The position numbers were made by a program, and so were the translations under genes. This document shows positions 1 through 7,912 of a stretch of 64,000 nt of DNA, piece after piece; position 1 is the first letter of the stretch; each line of letters begins with the position of its first letter. Source of the DNA: Clostridium thermopalmarium DSM 5974 (GTDB lineage Bacteria; Bacillota; Clostridia; Clostridiales; Clostridiaceae); contig NZ_PVXN01000021.1 of the NCBI RefSeq assembly GCF_002995795.1, forward strand, positions 1 through 64,000, read 5' to 3'. Under the pieces are notes generated by a model. That model saw only the letters and a list, made by a program, of their open reading frames with translations. It did not search any database and was not told the origin of the DNA.

Positions 1-104
1 TTCTCTTAATATTTCTTCCTTCAATTCTTTTGTATAAGTTCTTCCTCTCATGGCTTACCTCCAATCACTTTCTACATTATAATAAATGTATAGGCAATTG
101 TCCA
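1..104 (-). mobile_element. Left-truncated insertion sequence, start of OrfA-like transposase
   Basis: A reading frame starts with ATG at 49-51 on the minus strand and runs off the left edge; its start reads MRGRTYTKELKEEILRE, the typical basic opening of an IS3-type OrfA helix-turn-helix protein. A plausible terminal repeat beginning TGGACAATTGCC (minus sense) ends near base 104, where a broken gene begins. Only 17 codons are visible, so family assignment is tentative. It appears to have cut the gene at 105-408. Confidence 0.5.
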
Positions 105-408
105 AATCAATTTAGGGGCTTATGAGAGAGCTGATGTACAAGGTTACATTTTTGATATTCTAGAACCACACGACCCCAGCCGTAAGGACAATTATCCCAA
201 GGCAGTTGGCCTAGCAAAATTCGCAGAGAAACATTGGGATAAATTTGGAAGAATTCAACTTATCCGGCAAAAGAAAGGATTAGACGGTCGTGAACATTTC
301 TATAGACTTGATATGGCAAAAGTAGCTGTTAGAAATAAAGTTCGTGGCATTACATCAAACGAGGAACTTGATAGAATTTTTGATACGGATGCTGAGCGAG
401 AAGATTAA
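105..408 (+). pseudogene. C-terminal remnant of a helicase/restriction-like protein (type III Res-like)
   Basis: An open frame with no start codon runs from the IS edge to a TAA at 406-408, encoding about 100 residues that include GYIFDILEPHDPSRKDNYP, LIRQKKGLDGREHFYRLDM and SNEELDRIF. The style resembles the end of DEAD/DEAH helicases annotated as type III restriction subunits; I cannot confirm this without a search. The 5' part is missing because of the adjacent insertion sequence. It stops eight bases before the first rlmD-associated repeat, so it occupies the att-proximal end of an older element, as the restriction-modification genes at 53-58 kb do in the main prophage. Confidence 0.45.
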
Positions 409-415
409 ATTATAC

Positions 416-655
416 ATCCATCCTGCACCCTCAACCCCCTGTAAAAAAGGGGGTTATCTAATCTGGTAACTCAACTATTAATTTTCTGGACGGTTGATAT
501 GTTCCCTCAAGCAACCAAAATAAGGGTTTCCTGACATTGCCACATCCGGCAGATCGGCCTCGGGAAAAACTAAATGTCTGGAAACCCTTTATTTACAAGC
601 TTTTCTGTTCTTTATTTCTAAACCCTTGACATCAATGTGACGCACTCAACATGTG
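416..655. repeat. att-like copy 1: hairpin region plus rlmD 3'-end duplicate
   Basis: First of three related copies (others at 3,703-3,950 and 58,168-58,424). The part at 416-600 contains a long inverted repeat (AAATAAGGGTTTCC near 524 pairing with GGAAACCCTTTATTT near 580). The part at 605-655 is a degenerate copy of the last rlmD codons: on the minus strand it reads HVECVTLMSRV then a stop. ACCCTTGACATCAA at 622-635 is shared with the other copies. It probably marks the junction of an older integration at rlmD. Confidence 0.75.
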
Positions 656-787
656 TTTTGATAGAAAGGTGATAAATTTTCACAGAAAAATAAGGGAGTA
701 TTTTAATTTTACCCCCTATGAATTCAAGATGAACGCTTATAACTTTGCTTTAACAGAAACATTATATATTTTTCTATTTGAAATATT

Positions 788-1324
788 CTATTTTTTATTC
801 TCAGACTCTATCAGTTCTATCATTTTAATAAAATAATTATATACTTCTGTACTTTTATCAAATATGTTTTCTAAGTCTTTTTTCCCACTTTCCAAAACAT
901 CTTTTTCCGAAAACTTTTCATTAAAAATAATTGCTAAAGTATATTGCATTTGTGAAGCCACATTTAACATTTGTTTTCCTGTATTTTCTGCTTTTAAATA
1001 ATCAGAATATACTGATACAAAGTGTTCCGGAAAAACACTAATTAAATAACCATAAAACCACAAATAATCTCCGTCATTTGAATATTTCTCAGTTGCTATT
1101 TTAAAGGCATCTAGTAATATATTTTCTGCTTGGTTTAAACATTTTTCTAATTTTGGTGATAATCTTCCCCATTCAGCCATAACATACCAAGTGTAAAAAG
1201 AAATTCTGAAAAGATCATATTTCTCAACTGTTTTTAAATAATATTCATTAATAGCATCGAAAAAAACTATAAGTTCCTCCCATTTTTCATTTTTTATAAT
1301 TCTCTCTAACTTATCTAAATCCAT
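788..1324 (-). CDS. Hypothetical cytoplasmic protein, 178 aa
   Basis: I do not recognise this protein. It is 178 residues, acidic, rich in aromatic residues and probably all-helical, with no signal peptide or membrane segment. It starts at ATG 1324 and reads opposite to nothing else in the region. The strongly AT-rich codon use matches the toxin/immunity genes next to it (1604-2754) rather than the main prophage. Position in a toxin cargo block makes an orphan immunity or accessory protein possible, but that is context only. A 280-bp spacer separates it from the next gene and holds a terminator. Confidence 0.6.
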   Translation of the reverse strand: MDLDKLERIIKNEKWEELIVFFDAINEYYLKTVEKYDLFRISFYTWYVMAEWGRLSPKLEKCLNQAENILLDAFKIATEKYSNDGDYLWFYGYLISVFPEHFVSVYSDYLKAENTGKQMLNVASQMQYTLAIIFNEKFSEKDVLESGKKDLENIFDKSTEVYNYFIKMIELIESENKK

Positions 1325-1512
1325 TGTACATCATAACCTTTCAAATATTATTCTATTTATTATTTACCTATATATCTATAATTCCCCATATACTATCATT
1401 TATTTTTTATGTTACAGATACTGTTTCTCAATTAATCAACAATATAGTTTTTGATCATATTATTTATTTTACAAAATTTTCTGTGGTTTATTAAAATAAA
1501 TATTAAAATTTC

Positions 1513-1554
1513 AAAGTCCAGTAGAACCTATAAATTTACTATCTACTGGACTTA
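1513..1554 (-). terminator. Hairpin downstream of the probable immunity gene
   Basis: AAGTCCAGTAGA at 1514-1525 pairs perfectly with TCTACTGGACTT at 1542-1553 around a 16-nt loop. It lies 50 bp past the stop of the gene at 1604-2080 in its reading direction. It is probably the terminator of the toxin-immunity pair, although the following T tract is weak. Confidence 0.6.
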
Positions 1555-1603
1555 TTCTAATATAGTATATTTATTTTTATATATTGTTTATCACAATTAA
1601 TAA

Positions 1604-2080
1604 CTAAAAAGCAAATTTTAGAAATAAATTCTCTTGCTTAACAAGTTTTTCAACTAATTTTAATACTTCATCATTCTTGCCATATATAGTTACAGAAAAT
1701 CCACCATCTATACTAACAAGAATATTTTTTTCGGGAAAGATTATTTGAGCTGATGAAATATCATTTTTTATGATATATGAAATTATTTTATGAATCTCTT
1801 GCAACGATTTTGATCGAATATTTTTATATTCATACTCATAAAACTTAAATCTACTCTTTTCTTCAGGAAACTCTGTTAAATAAATTTCAGCATCATAATA
1901 TGTAATCATTTTCATTATTATTCGACAAATCTTTTGGCTAAAATCATCTAAGTAATTTATCATAAGATATTCTTCCAATTCAAAATATCTATCACTGCTG
2001 ATTTTCTCGGGTAAACAATCAATATAATGATAAGATTCACTACTTTGTAATATTTCAATAAACTCTAATATCTTTTCCAT
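1604..2080 (-). CDS. Probable immunity protein for the upstream secreted toxin
   Basis: A 158-residue acidic protein without signal peptide. Its ATG overlaps the stop codon of the toxin-like gene (TAATG at 2080), so the two are translationally coupled. I do not recognise a domain. Small acidic cytoplasmic proteins coupled directly behind secreted polymorphic-toxin genes are usually cognate immunity proteins, and that is the only basis for this call. The downstream hairpin at 1513-1554 would end the two-gene transcript. Confidence 0.5.
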   Translation of the reverse strand: MEKILEFIEILQSSESYHYIDCLPEKISSDRYFELEEYLMINYLDDFSQKICRIIMKMITYYDAEIYLTEFPEEKSRFKFYEYEYKNIRSKSLQEIHKIISYIIKNDISSAQIIFPEKNILVSIDGGFSVTIYGKNDEVLKLVEKLVKQENLFLKFAF

Positions 2081-2754
2081 TACTTTCCTAACACCTTTCC
2101 ATTCTCATCTAAAGAAGCAACTCTTCTTCCCGAATTATCTTTTAATTTCCATTTTCTACCTCCATGTTGTGCTGTATCTTTCTCTATTGTCCATCCTCCC
2201 TTTTCTTTATATGCAGTTTTACCTTTTACTTTTTGCTTGAACTTTCCTAAATCAACTTCACCTTTTTTGTTCTTTAAACGCTCAGGAATTTTTTGTTTAA
2301 CAGCTTTTATTTCCGCTCTAGCTTCAAACCAATCAACAACTTTGTTATATAACCAAGTACCTGCTGCTATTACTGTACCACCTATAATTACTACTCCAGC
2401 AGCAGTAATCACTACTTCTCCAACTCCTGGAATCCACCATGTACCTGCAATAAGAGCTCCTGTAGCACTCTGCACACCAACACTTCTCATTGCACTATTA
2501 TTCTTAATAGTATCGTTTTTTAATTCAGTTATATCTACTTCTACTGCAGTATTAAGAAGTTTCACAAACTGTTCTTGTGTATAATAAACATCATTAATAT
2601 ACACTCCATCATTAGTAATAACAATATTACATTTATTAATATTTGTATTTTTAGAACTTAATTCAGTTTCACTTGCAAAAGCTGAAATACTTATATTAGA
2701 TACCATCAGTATCATAAGTATAAAACTAATAATTTTTCTTGTCAATTTTTTCAT
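2080..2754 (-). CDS. Secreted toxin-like protein with signal peptide
   Basis: 224 residues. An N-terminal signal peptide (residues 1-28: basic MKKLTRK, hydrophobic core, ending SAFA) is followed by a polar stretch, a strongly hydrophobic glycine/alanine-rich segment at about 95-140 that could cross a membrane, and a basic C-terminal tail of about 80 residues. The tail contains GGWTIEKDTAQHGGRKWKL and ends DENGKVLGK, a pattern that resembles the toxin tips of polymorphic-toxin proteins as I remember them; the family is not certain. The coupled downstream gene would be its immunity protein. It sits in a decayed element next to an rlmD att copy, so it looks like retained cargo. Confidence 0.5.
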   Translation of the reverse strand: MKKLTRKIISFILMILMVSNISISAFASETELSSKNTNINKCNIVITNDGVYINDVYYTQEQFVKLLNTAVEVDITELKNDTIKNNSAMRSVGVQSATGALIAGTWWIPGVGEVVITAAGVVIIGGTVIAAGTWLYNKVVDWFEARAEIKAVKQKIPERLKNKKGEVDLGKFKQKVKGKTAYKEKGGWTIEKDTAQHGGRKWKLKDNSGRRVASLDENGKVLGK

Positions 2755-2966
2755 GATTTAATCACCCCTTGAACTTTTCCTTAGATAATTCTTTCAAATC
2801 TATAAACAAGCTTGCTTACAATAATTATTCTACCCCCCATTCCAAATTTGTCAATAATTTCATTGTAAATATTTTCCGACACAAATTGACAGAATATTAT
2901 TGTTTAAAACAAAAAAAAACAGTCAAAGTGACCATACATCACTCTAACTGGCTCATCTTAAATCCT

Positions 2967-3106
2967 TTATTCAATTACAACTTCAACCTCGGTTCCATCA
3001 AGTAGGCTTACAATAATTTTTTCTCCTTCAAACACCGTCATCTTCTGGGCAATACTAAAGAATAAACCCATGTCAAATTTTTCGTAAAACTCAAATAACC
3101 CCCACC
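2967..3106 (-). pseudogene. C-terminal remnant of a large serine recombinase
   Basis: On the minus strand an open frame ending at TAA 2967-2969 reads FDMGLFFSIAQKMTVFEG then EKIIVSLLDGTEVEVVIE. This matches the shape of the end of the intact recombinase at 10345-11910 ([21 protein letters not shown]). No catalytic domain is present. The remainder of the 2755-3380 interval, apart from this stretch, shows nothing I can assign. Confidence 0.4.
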
Positions 3107-3379
3107 TTAAAATAAAAATGATGGCTACTTAGAGCTTGTTCTTTTTTAATTTTAAGCTTTCCGTTTTCTATCCTCGTTAAAGGTAACATATTCATTTTTT
3201 ATAAAACTTCTATTTCTATTGAAATTTCAACATTTCTTAGCTGTGTTTTCTTTTAATCAATACTACTGACTCAGCCGTAAAGTTCTAACAATCAAGCTTC
3301 GTCTTCTTCTCACTTTCTTGTGAACTTCTGGCATGAGACGTACATCTACTTACTTCGTAAGCAGTGTTACGACTTCAAC

Positions 3380-3626
3380 ATGCTCCGAAGCGAAATCGTA
3401 ACTGCTCAATTTGAAAGGTTTTGTAGTGGTTCTGGATACCCAGCAATTAATAAAGAAAATGATGTACTTCGCGTTCTAGTTCCAGAAGTTAATATAGATG
3501 AGCAAAAAAAATATTCTTTCCAAAATAAGATCAAAACTTCAGCTTGCAAAAAGCATGGGAGACGAAGCAGAAGAAATATGGCATAAAGCCATACATAGGT
3601 TTGAAAGTTTAGTTGTCAAGGACTGA
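3380..3626 (+). pseudogene. Frameshifted C-terminal remnant of a restriction-modification protein
   Basis: The frame reads LRSEIVTAQFERFCSGSGYP then AINKENDVLRVLVPEV and, after a frameshift in the A-run near 3510, continues in the +1 frame as ILSKIRSKLQLAKSMGDE through to a TGA at 3624-3626. The SGSGYPAI motif followed by a ...LRVLVP... strand and a helical tail is the pattern of target-recognition repeats in type I specificity subunits and related N6-adenine methylases. It is truncated at the 5' side and not functional. It occupies the att-proximal slot of the decayed element. Confidence 0.5.
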
Positions 3627-3702
3627 AAATATATAATTTTTTATTGTAAAAAGTAATTTTTATTAAGATAAAAATACCTTACATCAAAAACTTCACATCT
3701 AT

Positions 3703-3950
3703 CCTGTCTCCACAACCCCTACAAAAATAAACGTTATCTAACCTGTCAACTCAACCCTACACACATTTTTTACAGTTGAACTATTTCCTCATAAACAAAA
3801 ATAAGGATTTCGAAGGTTAAAAGGCACTGCCAGACATCAGGCAGAAAATCTTCCAACCTTGAAAACCCTTTATTTATCTGTCTTTTGAACACTTCTATTT
3901 CTCAACCCTTGACATCAAGACTACCGTCTCCACGTGGCTCGAGAGGACAG
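3703..3950. repeat. att-like copy 2: distal end of the main prophage
   Basis: Same arrangement as copies 1 and 3. A hairpin block at 3,780-3,890 includes CTGCC...GGCAG and the outer AAATAAGGATTT/CCCTTTATTTA arms. The duplicated rlmD end follows; its minus-strand reading [14 protein letters not shown] then stop differs in one residue from the true gene end. ACCCTTGACATCAAGAC at 3905-3921 is identical to 58369-58385, giving the best estimate of the crossover core (17 bp). Confidence 0.8.
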
Positions 3951-3980
3951 AATGAATGTCATTTGAACCTGCCCGTTCTC

Positions 3981-4033
3981 GGAAACATATCCACTGCGTT
4001 TTTGGAGCTATCGGTAGACGGGAACATATCCAC
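3981..4033 (-). repeat. Two short direct repeats resembling the rlmD 3' coding end
   Basis: GGAAACATATCCAC at 3981-3994 and GGGAACATATCCAC at 4020-4033 match GGAAACATATCCAT at 58411-58424, which encodes the MDMFP part of rlmD. They lie just inside the prophage's left end. They could be decayed copies of rlmD coding sequence carried by the phage, or recombinase-binding arms. Confidence 0.5.
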
Positions 4034-4100
4034 CAATCGTACCCGTTTACGAAAAGGGCACTCTTACTAGGAGCGCCCTCAATAATAAACATTAATGTAA

Positions 4101-4979
4101 TTAATAGTCTTTTTTCTTTACTGGAATCCAGATTTCGCTTCGATACTTTGGATTTCCAGTGTCTGGACTCTCATTCCATAAAATTTCAGGACCTTCAACT
4201 GCTTCATATCCTGAAGATGGAAACCACTCTGAATAGATCCTCCCCCATACATTTTGAAGTGTTTCTGGGAATGGACCGATGGATTCAAATATTGCCCAGG
4301 TACAAGCATCTATTTTCAATACATCAAATTCCGCTGTCTCATCACTTGATGTTGCTACCCCAATGTAATGATCCAGCTCACCCTTTTCTTCCATTCTTCC
4401 TTCCGAGAAATTAATAGATCCACTAATAATCCCTGTTGGTTCTACATTTGAAAGTGCTTTTAATTCTTTAATAACCTCAGGGGTTAAAAGTTCAGTCATT
4501 TTTGCAATCTCTGGATTGACACCTTCAAACATAATTGGAACTCTCTTCTTAAATCCTACTAACTTAAAAGGTCCTTTCTCAACAATACGATAGTTCATTT
4601 CGCATCCTCCTTTAATTGATAATTGAAAGGTCATTCGAGGATAAGCTTTTAATTGTGTATTCTCACTCCTTGCCTCAGAAGGGAGAATGCCATGCAGGGA
4701 ATGAAAAGCACGGGAAAATGAATCAGCCGAATTATAGCCATATTTGACGGCTACATCAATTATTCTCAAATCCCTATCTTTCAAATCAAGTGCAGCCAAC
4801 GTCAGTCTTCTTCTCCGAATATATTCTGATAAACTTATGCCTGCTAAAAAAGAAAACATCCGCTTGAAATGATACTCTGAACAATATGCGATTTTAGATA
4901 CTTCACTATAATCAATTTCCTCTGTTAAGTGCTCTTCAATATACTCCAATGCATTATTCATACTTCTTAAAGAATCCAT
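4101..4979 (-). CDS. AraC-family regulator with GyrI-like effector domain
   Basis: 292 residues from the ATG at 4979, which has a strong Shine-Dalgarno (AAAGGAGG); an upstream ATG at 5021 lacks one. The N-terminal 105 residues form a double helix-turn-helix of the AraC type ([20 protein letters not shown], then [20 protein letters not shown]). Residues about 125-290 form a GyrI/SOUL-like small-molecule binding domain ([20 protein letters not shown] ... SEIWIPVKK). Such proteins sense amphipathic compounds and activate efflux or modification genes. It heads the left cargo block, next to a nucleotidyltransferase-like resistance gene, but no efflux gene is adjacent, so the target is unknown. Confidence 0.85.
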   Translation of the reverse strand: MDSLRSMNNALEYIEEHLTEEIDYSEVSKIAYCSEYHFKRMFSFLAGISLSEYIRRRRLTLAALDLKDRDLRIIDVAVKYGYNSADSFSRAFHSLHGILPSEARSENTQLKAYPRMTFQLSIKGGCEMNYRIVEKGPFKLVGFKKRVPIMFEGVNPEIAKMTELLTPEVIKELKALSNVEPTGIISGSINFSEGRMEEKGELDHYIGVATSSDETAEFDVLKIDACTWAIFESIGPFPETLQNVWGRIYSEWFPSSGYEAVEGPEILWNESPDTGNPKYRSEIWIPVKKKDY

Positions 4980-5123
4980 CAAACAACCTCCTTTCATCAT
5001 CAATATTATCAGAGGATGCATTTATCCATCCGACAATCTGTGCACAGTATTGTCGATTCCCTTTCATGTAGTTAGTATCGTTAAACTGAATTTATCTTTG
5101 AGATGTTTACCTACAGGAATCCT

Positions 5124-5381
5124 TTACTTCTCTTCAGTGTATCTTTCTTGCTGCAAAAATTCCTTTGCCTCGCTAAGGCGTAAATCCCAATATTTTTGCA
5201 AAAGGTAAATGATTTTCTCATCTTCAACTTTGGCTTCCTTCAGAGCCGCAGTTGCCTTTTCAATCCCAATGACTCTTTCTTCAAAGGCAGCTTCATCTAG
5301 CCTTGCATTGCTATCTTCTCTTATTCGTTCCAACAGTTCACTTCCAAATCCCGAAAGGGAATCTCTAATAGAACGTGCCAC
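5124..5381 (-). CDS. Hypothetical protein, 85 aa
   Basis: Starts with GTG at 5381, eight bases behind a good ribosome site (GAGGAGG). The product is short, acidic, and predicted helical with heptad-like spacing (LLERIREDSNARLDEAAFEE, then LQKYWDLRLSEAKEFLQQER). I do not recognise it. It lies between the AraC-type regulator and the nucleotidyltransferase on the same strand, with 60-140 bp spacers. Confidence 0.6.
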   Translation of the reverse strand: MARSIRDSLSGFGSELLERIREDSNARLDEAAFEERVIGIEKATAALKEAKVEDEKIIYLLQKYWDLRLSEAKEFLQQERYTEEK

Positions 5382-5443
5382 ATCTATTCCTCCTCTTAAC
5401 TCTAATTTATTGCACTATTGATAGACAAATTGGAATTTGTCAG

Positions 5444-5938
5444 TTACTTGTATTCACCCGGAACAGGAATATTAAATCTCTCGCACAATAGTTTTACATC
5501 ATGTATATCATTTTCATCATGCTCATATCCCAGATGAAATAATACTTGATTTTCAGCATCAATACATCTAACCATTTTATCGCCTATTTTCCCAATACCA
5601 CTAAACACTTTTGGGGGATATGCTTCTCCTTCAAAAACAATGTATCCTTGTTCGTTGAATTTAAATATATGAAGATCAATTATCCTACCTTTAGTATCCT
5701 TCCAAACTGTGTGAGATGTGGTGGTATATGCTTCTGTAACTTCAGCAAAGCCTTTTTCTTTTATAATTTCAATAAACTTTTTACTATTACTTTCTTCCAC
5801 AAATAAATCAATATCATTGTGTACTCTTGTTTCTTCTTCTAATAATGCATCTACCCCCCAACCACCATCAATCCATATGTTAATTCCACTTTCTTCAGCG
5901 TATGTTATTATCTCAATAGCATCTGTTTTGCTTACCAT
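5444..5938 (-). CDS. Lincosamide/aminoglycoside nucleotidyltransferase-like protein
   Basis: 164 residues from ATG 5938 with a GGAGGG ribosome site. Near residues 22-42 it has the nucleotidyltransferase signature GGWGVD...HNDIDLFV, where the spaced aspartates bind metal and ATP, and at the C-terminus the H-x-GYE-x(n)-D-V-K-L pattern seen in Lnu(A)/Lnu(C)-type enzymes (VLFHLGYEHDENDIHDVKLL). Those enzymes adenylylate lincosamides. Size fits the short Lnu class. Whether it confers resistance is unknown; related small enzymes also have uncharacterised substrates. Prophages at this site are known resistance carriers, which fits a cargo role. Confidence 0.7.
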   Translation of the reverse strand: MVSKTDAIEIITYAEESGINIWIDGGWGVDALLEEETRVHNDIDLFVEESNSKKFIEIIKEKGFAEVTEAYTTTSHTVWKDTKGRIIDLHIFKFNEQGYIVFEGEAYPPKVFSGIGKIGDKMVRCIDAENQVLFHLGYEHDENDIHDVKLLCERFNIPVPGEYK

Positions 5939-6038
5939 GCAATCCCTCCGTTCAAATTCCTATCTAATTTCATAAAATCCTGAAAAGTAGCCATGCTAAA
6001 TTCCTCCCAAGTAATACTGTTAATTCATTTAATCTCAC

Positions 6039-6196
6039 TTAATAGCGCCTTTTCATATCCTCTTCGTAGGCAGCTAAAATTCGCTGGTACTCTTTTGGAT
6101 CATCATTCTCACAATCTAGTTTAATTACTCGGTCGGAAATAGGTTCTAAAGAATCTGGGTTGTACCAAGGTTCCTTTATTGTAAGATATGGACCTA
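6039..6196 (-). pseudogene. 3' remnant of the gene interrupted by the IS3 element
   Basis: On the minus strand, immediately after the IS end, an open frame continues as GPYLTIKEPWYNPDSLEPIS and ends DMKRRY at a TAA (6039-6041). It has no start. Joined across the IS and with one base restored in the A-run near 7455 it extends the protein at 7441-7875 in frame, so the two pieces were probably one gene of about 200 codons. Confidence 0.5.
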
Positions 6197-6229
6197 TGTC
6201 AATATTTTAGACACAAAAACTCGGATTTA

Positions 6230-7045
6230 CTATGCTGATTTTCTAGCCATATCCTCACATTGCTGAGGGGTAATATACCCAATGCTACCATGGATTCTCT
6301 TTCTGTTGTACCAGGATTCTATGTATTCAAAAATTGCCAGTCTTGCAGCATTAAAATCGTAGTAGGTTACTAGGTTAACCTCTTCCTTTTTTAGGGCAGC
6401 ATGAAAAGACTCAATACAGGCATTGTCATAGGGATTTCCCTTAGAACTGAATGAGTGAATGAATTTAATTTCTGATATATATTCTGAGAATCTAGAGCTT
6501 GTATACTGTGATCCTAAATCACTATGTAATATAACCTGCTTATTAGGCTTTTGACATTCATAGGCATTCTTTACAGCTCTAATGGCTAAATCAGTATCCA
6601 TAACCTTATCAAAGGCGCAGCCTATGATTTTCCTACTATGAAGGTCCATCACAGAAGCTAGGTAGCACCATCCATCACGCAGTGTATGGATATATGTAAT
6701 ATCAGTAACCCACTTTTCATTGATTGTAATTGTGGAAAAATCTCTTTTTAAGATGTTCTCCCTTTCCTCAACCTTGTTTTTTGATGAATAGGGCTTGTAC
6801 TTCTTACAAACTATTGACTTTATCCCTAATTCATTCATAAACCTTTGAACTCTCTTTAAACTTATAGATTCCCCCTGTCTTATTAGTATTTTATGGATCT
6901 TCGGAGCTCCATAACGTTTTTTGTTATCATTATATATTTTAAGAATTTCTTCTTTTAACCTTTTATTCTCAATGCTTCTTTTACTTTCAACTTGGTTAAG
7001 GCTTTTGTAATAAGAGCTTCTTGAAACCTTAAGCAGTTTACACAT
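6230..7045 (-). CDS. IS3-family transposase OrfB (DDE integrase domain)
   Basis: 271 residues from the ATG at 7045. It has an HTH_21-like N-terminus (RYGAPKIHKILIRQGESIS) and an rve integrase core with the DDE residues: WVTDITYI, LHSDLGSQYTS and NPYDNACIESFHAALKKE. It ends with the usual YNRKRIHGSIGYITPQQ. The frame is open upstream of the ATG through HGHIREKVDSIFKFIDDNK back into the end of orfA, so the active protein is expected to be an OrfAB fusion made by -1 frameshifting. Confidence 0.92.
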   Translation of the reverse strand: MCKLLKVSRSSYYKSLNQVESKRSIENKRLKEEILKIYNDNKKRYGAPKIHKILIRQGESISLKRVQRFMNELGIKSIVCKKYKPYSSKNKVEERENILKRDFSTITINEKWVTDITYIHTLRDGWCYLASVMDLHSRKIIGCAFDKVMDTDLAIRAVKNAYECQKPNKQVILHSDLGSQYTSSRFSEYISEIKFIHSFSSKGNPYDNACIESFHAALKKEEVNLVTYYDFNAARLAIFEYIESWYNRKRIHGSIGYITPQQCEDMARKSA

Positions 7046-7098
7046 TAGTTTAACATCATGCTTGTCCTTGTTATCATCTATGAATTTAAATATAGAAT

Positions 7099-7380
7099 CT
7101 ACTTTTTCGCGAATATGGCCATGGCTTTTTTTAGTATTTCATTTTCCTCTTCTAGCCTTGCTATCTTCTTTAACATGACTTGATAGTCGGCTGTTGTCAC
7201 GGTTTTATCTTTATCAATTACTACTGGTTTGGCTTTGTTTAACCATGTCACCATTGTTGATTTTGGTATGCCATATTCACGAGCTAAATCTGCTAGCGGC
7301 TTTCCTGAATTATATAGCTCTACTATAGTATCTTTAAATTCTTTGGTGTAATGTTTTTGACCTCTTCCCATTGTAGACAC
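7099..7380 (-). CDS. IS3-family transposase OrfA
   Basis: 93 residues with an HTH (SGKPLADLAREYGIPKSTMV) followed by a leucine-zipper coiled coil (VMLKKIARLEEENEILKKAM). A run of seven A residues in the last codons (cta aaa aaa gcc, about 7127-7134) is a classical -1 slippery site; slipping there joins OrfA to the orfB frame (continuing SHGHIREKVDS). This is the standard way IS3-family elements make their transposase. Confidence 0.9.
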   Translation of the reverse strand: MSTMGRGQKHYTKEFKDTIVELYNSGKPLADLAREYGIPKSTMVTWLNKAKPVVIDKDKTVTTADYQVMLKKIARLEEENEILKKAMAIFAKK

Positions 7381-7440
7381 TTCCTTTCACTTCTTATTTT
7401 AAATCGTTCGAATTTCTGTGTCTACAAAACTATACTAACA

Positions 7441-7875
7441 CTAATATATGATCTTTTTGGTTTTTTGACGTTCAGCCATTTCTTTTAACATCTGAATCTC
7501 TTTTTCATTTTTTGTTACACTTTGAATTGGCCATATAATCATAAAGTCAAATGCATAATCATCGTATTTTTCACTATTGCTTTTAGTGGTTAAATTATCA
7601 AAGAAAATTGTAAGATTTGATAACTTCATTCCTTGTCCATATTTTTTCGGTACGTTAACTTTATAGAGTTCGGCCCAACGGAAGAAGCTCTCCATTCCAT
7701 CTTTTGTTGTATGAATTAAATTAATCAGCCCTTTCAAGTTTCCATGAGCATTCAAGGCCTTAAGAAGAGCCTGATGTTTTTCCTTGTCAGCAATACCTCT
7801 TAGCAATAATGTTTTTTCTGTTTCATTGCTTAAAAAATCAATAATCTGATCATATGCATTCTTTACATCGGACAT
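7441..7875 (-). CDS. Partner gene of the FRG-domain protein, probably frameshifted near its end
   Basis: 144 residues as read from ATG 7875. I do not recognise a family. The middle contains KYGQGMKLSNLTIFFDNLTT and DFMIIWPIQSV. It lies 37 bp behind the FRG-domain gene on the same strand, so the two are likely co-transcribed. The frame stops at TAG (7441-7443) inside the target duplication of the IS. Shifting one base in the A-run just before it opens a continuous frame into 6039-6196 past the IS, so this is probably a truncated form of a longer protein. Confidence 0.6.
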   Translation of the reverse strand: MSDVKNAYDQIIDFLSNETEKTLLLRGIADKEKHQALLKALNAHGNLKGLINLIHTTKDGMESFFRWAELYKVNVPKKYGQGMKLSNLTIFFDNLTTKSNSEKYDDYAFDFMIIWPIQSVTKNEKEIQMLKEMAERQKTKKIIY

Positions 7876-7912
7876 ATTTTATCCTCCACTTCACTAAATA
7901 GGCTCAAACAAA

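Larger units (their letters stand above)
622..3921. mobile_element. Decayed integrated element between att-like copies 1 and 2
   Basis: This 3.3-kb stretch is bounded by two direct repeats of the rlmD 3' end in the same orientation. It contains, left to right, an orphan gene (788-1324), a probable immunity gene and toxin (1604-2754), a serine-recombinase C-terminal remnant (2967-3106) and a frameshifted restriction-modification remnant (3380-3626). That order (cargo, recombinase, R-M, att) is a miniature of the main prophage. No structural or replication genes remain, so I read it as a deletion relic. Confidence 0.55.
6197..7440 (-). mobile_element. IS3-family insertion sequence, 1,244 bp, IS150-like
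   Basis: Ends are TGTCAATATTTTAGACACA (left, 6197 on) and, on the minus strand, TGTTAGTATAGTTTTGTAGA (right, ending at 7440), imperfect inverted repeats with TG...CA termini sharing TAGACACA. The element is flanked by a 3-bp duplication CTA (6194-6196 and 7441-7443). Two overlapping frames, orfA and orfB, carry the HTH and DDE domains. It looks intact and therefore possibly active. Confidence 0.9.

Noticed and set aside
651-836. 61-aa plus-strand frame after att copy 1
   Set aside because: No ribosome site, overlaps the end of the 788-1324 gene, Phe/Ile-rich as expected for AT-rich non-coding DNA.
2237-2584. 115-aa plus-strand frame
   Set aside because: It is the mirror of the toxin gene on the minus strand, low-complexity Thr/Pro/Ile, with no ribosome site.
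3895-4092. 65-aa frame ending [13 protein letters not shown]
   Set aside because: Not an independent gene; its end is the duplicated rlmD terminus and the upstream part is phage end sequence.
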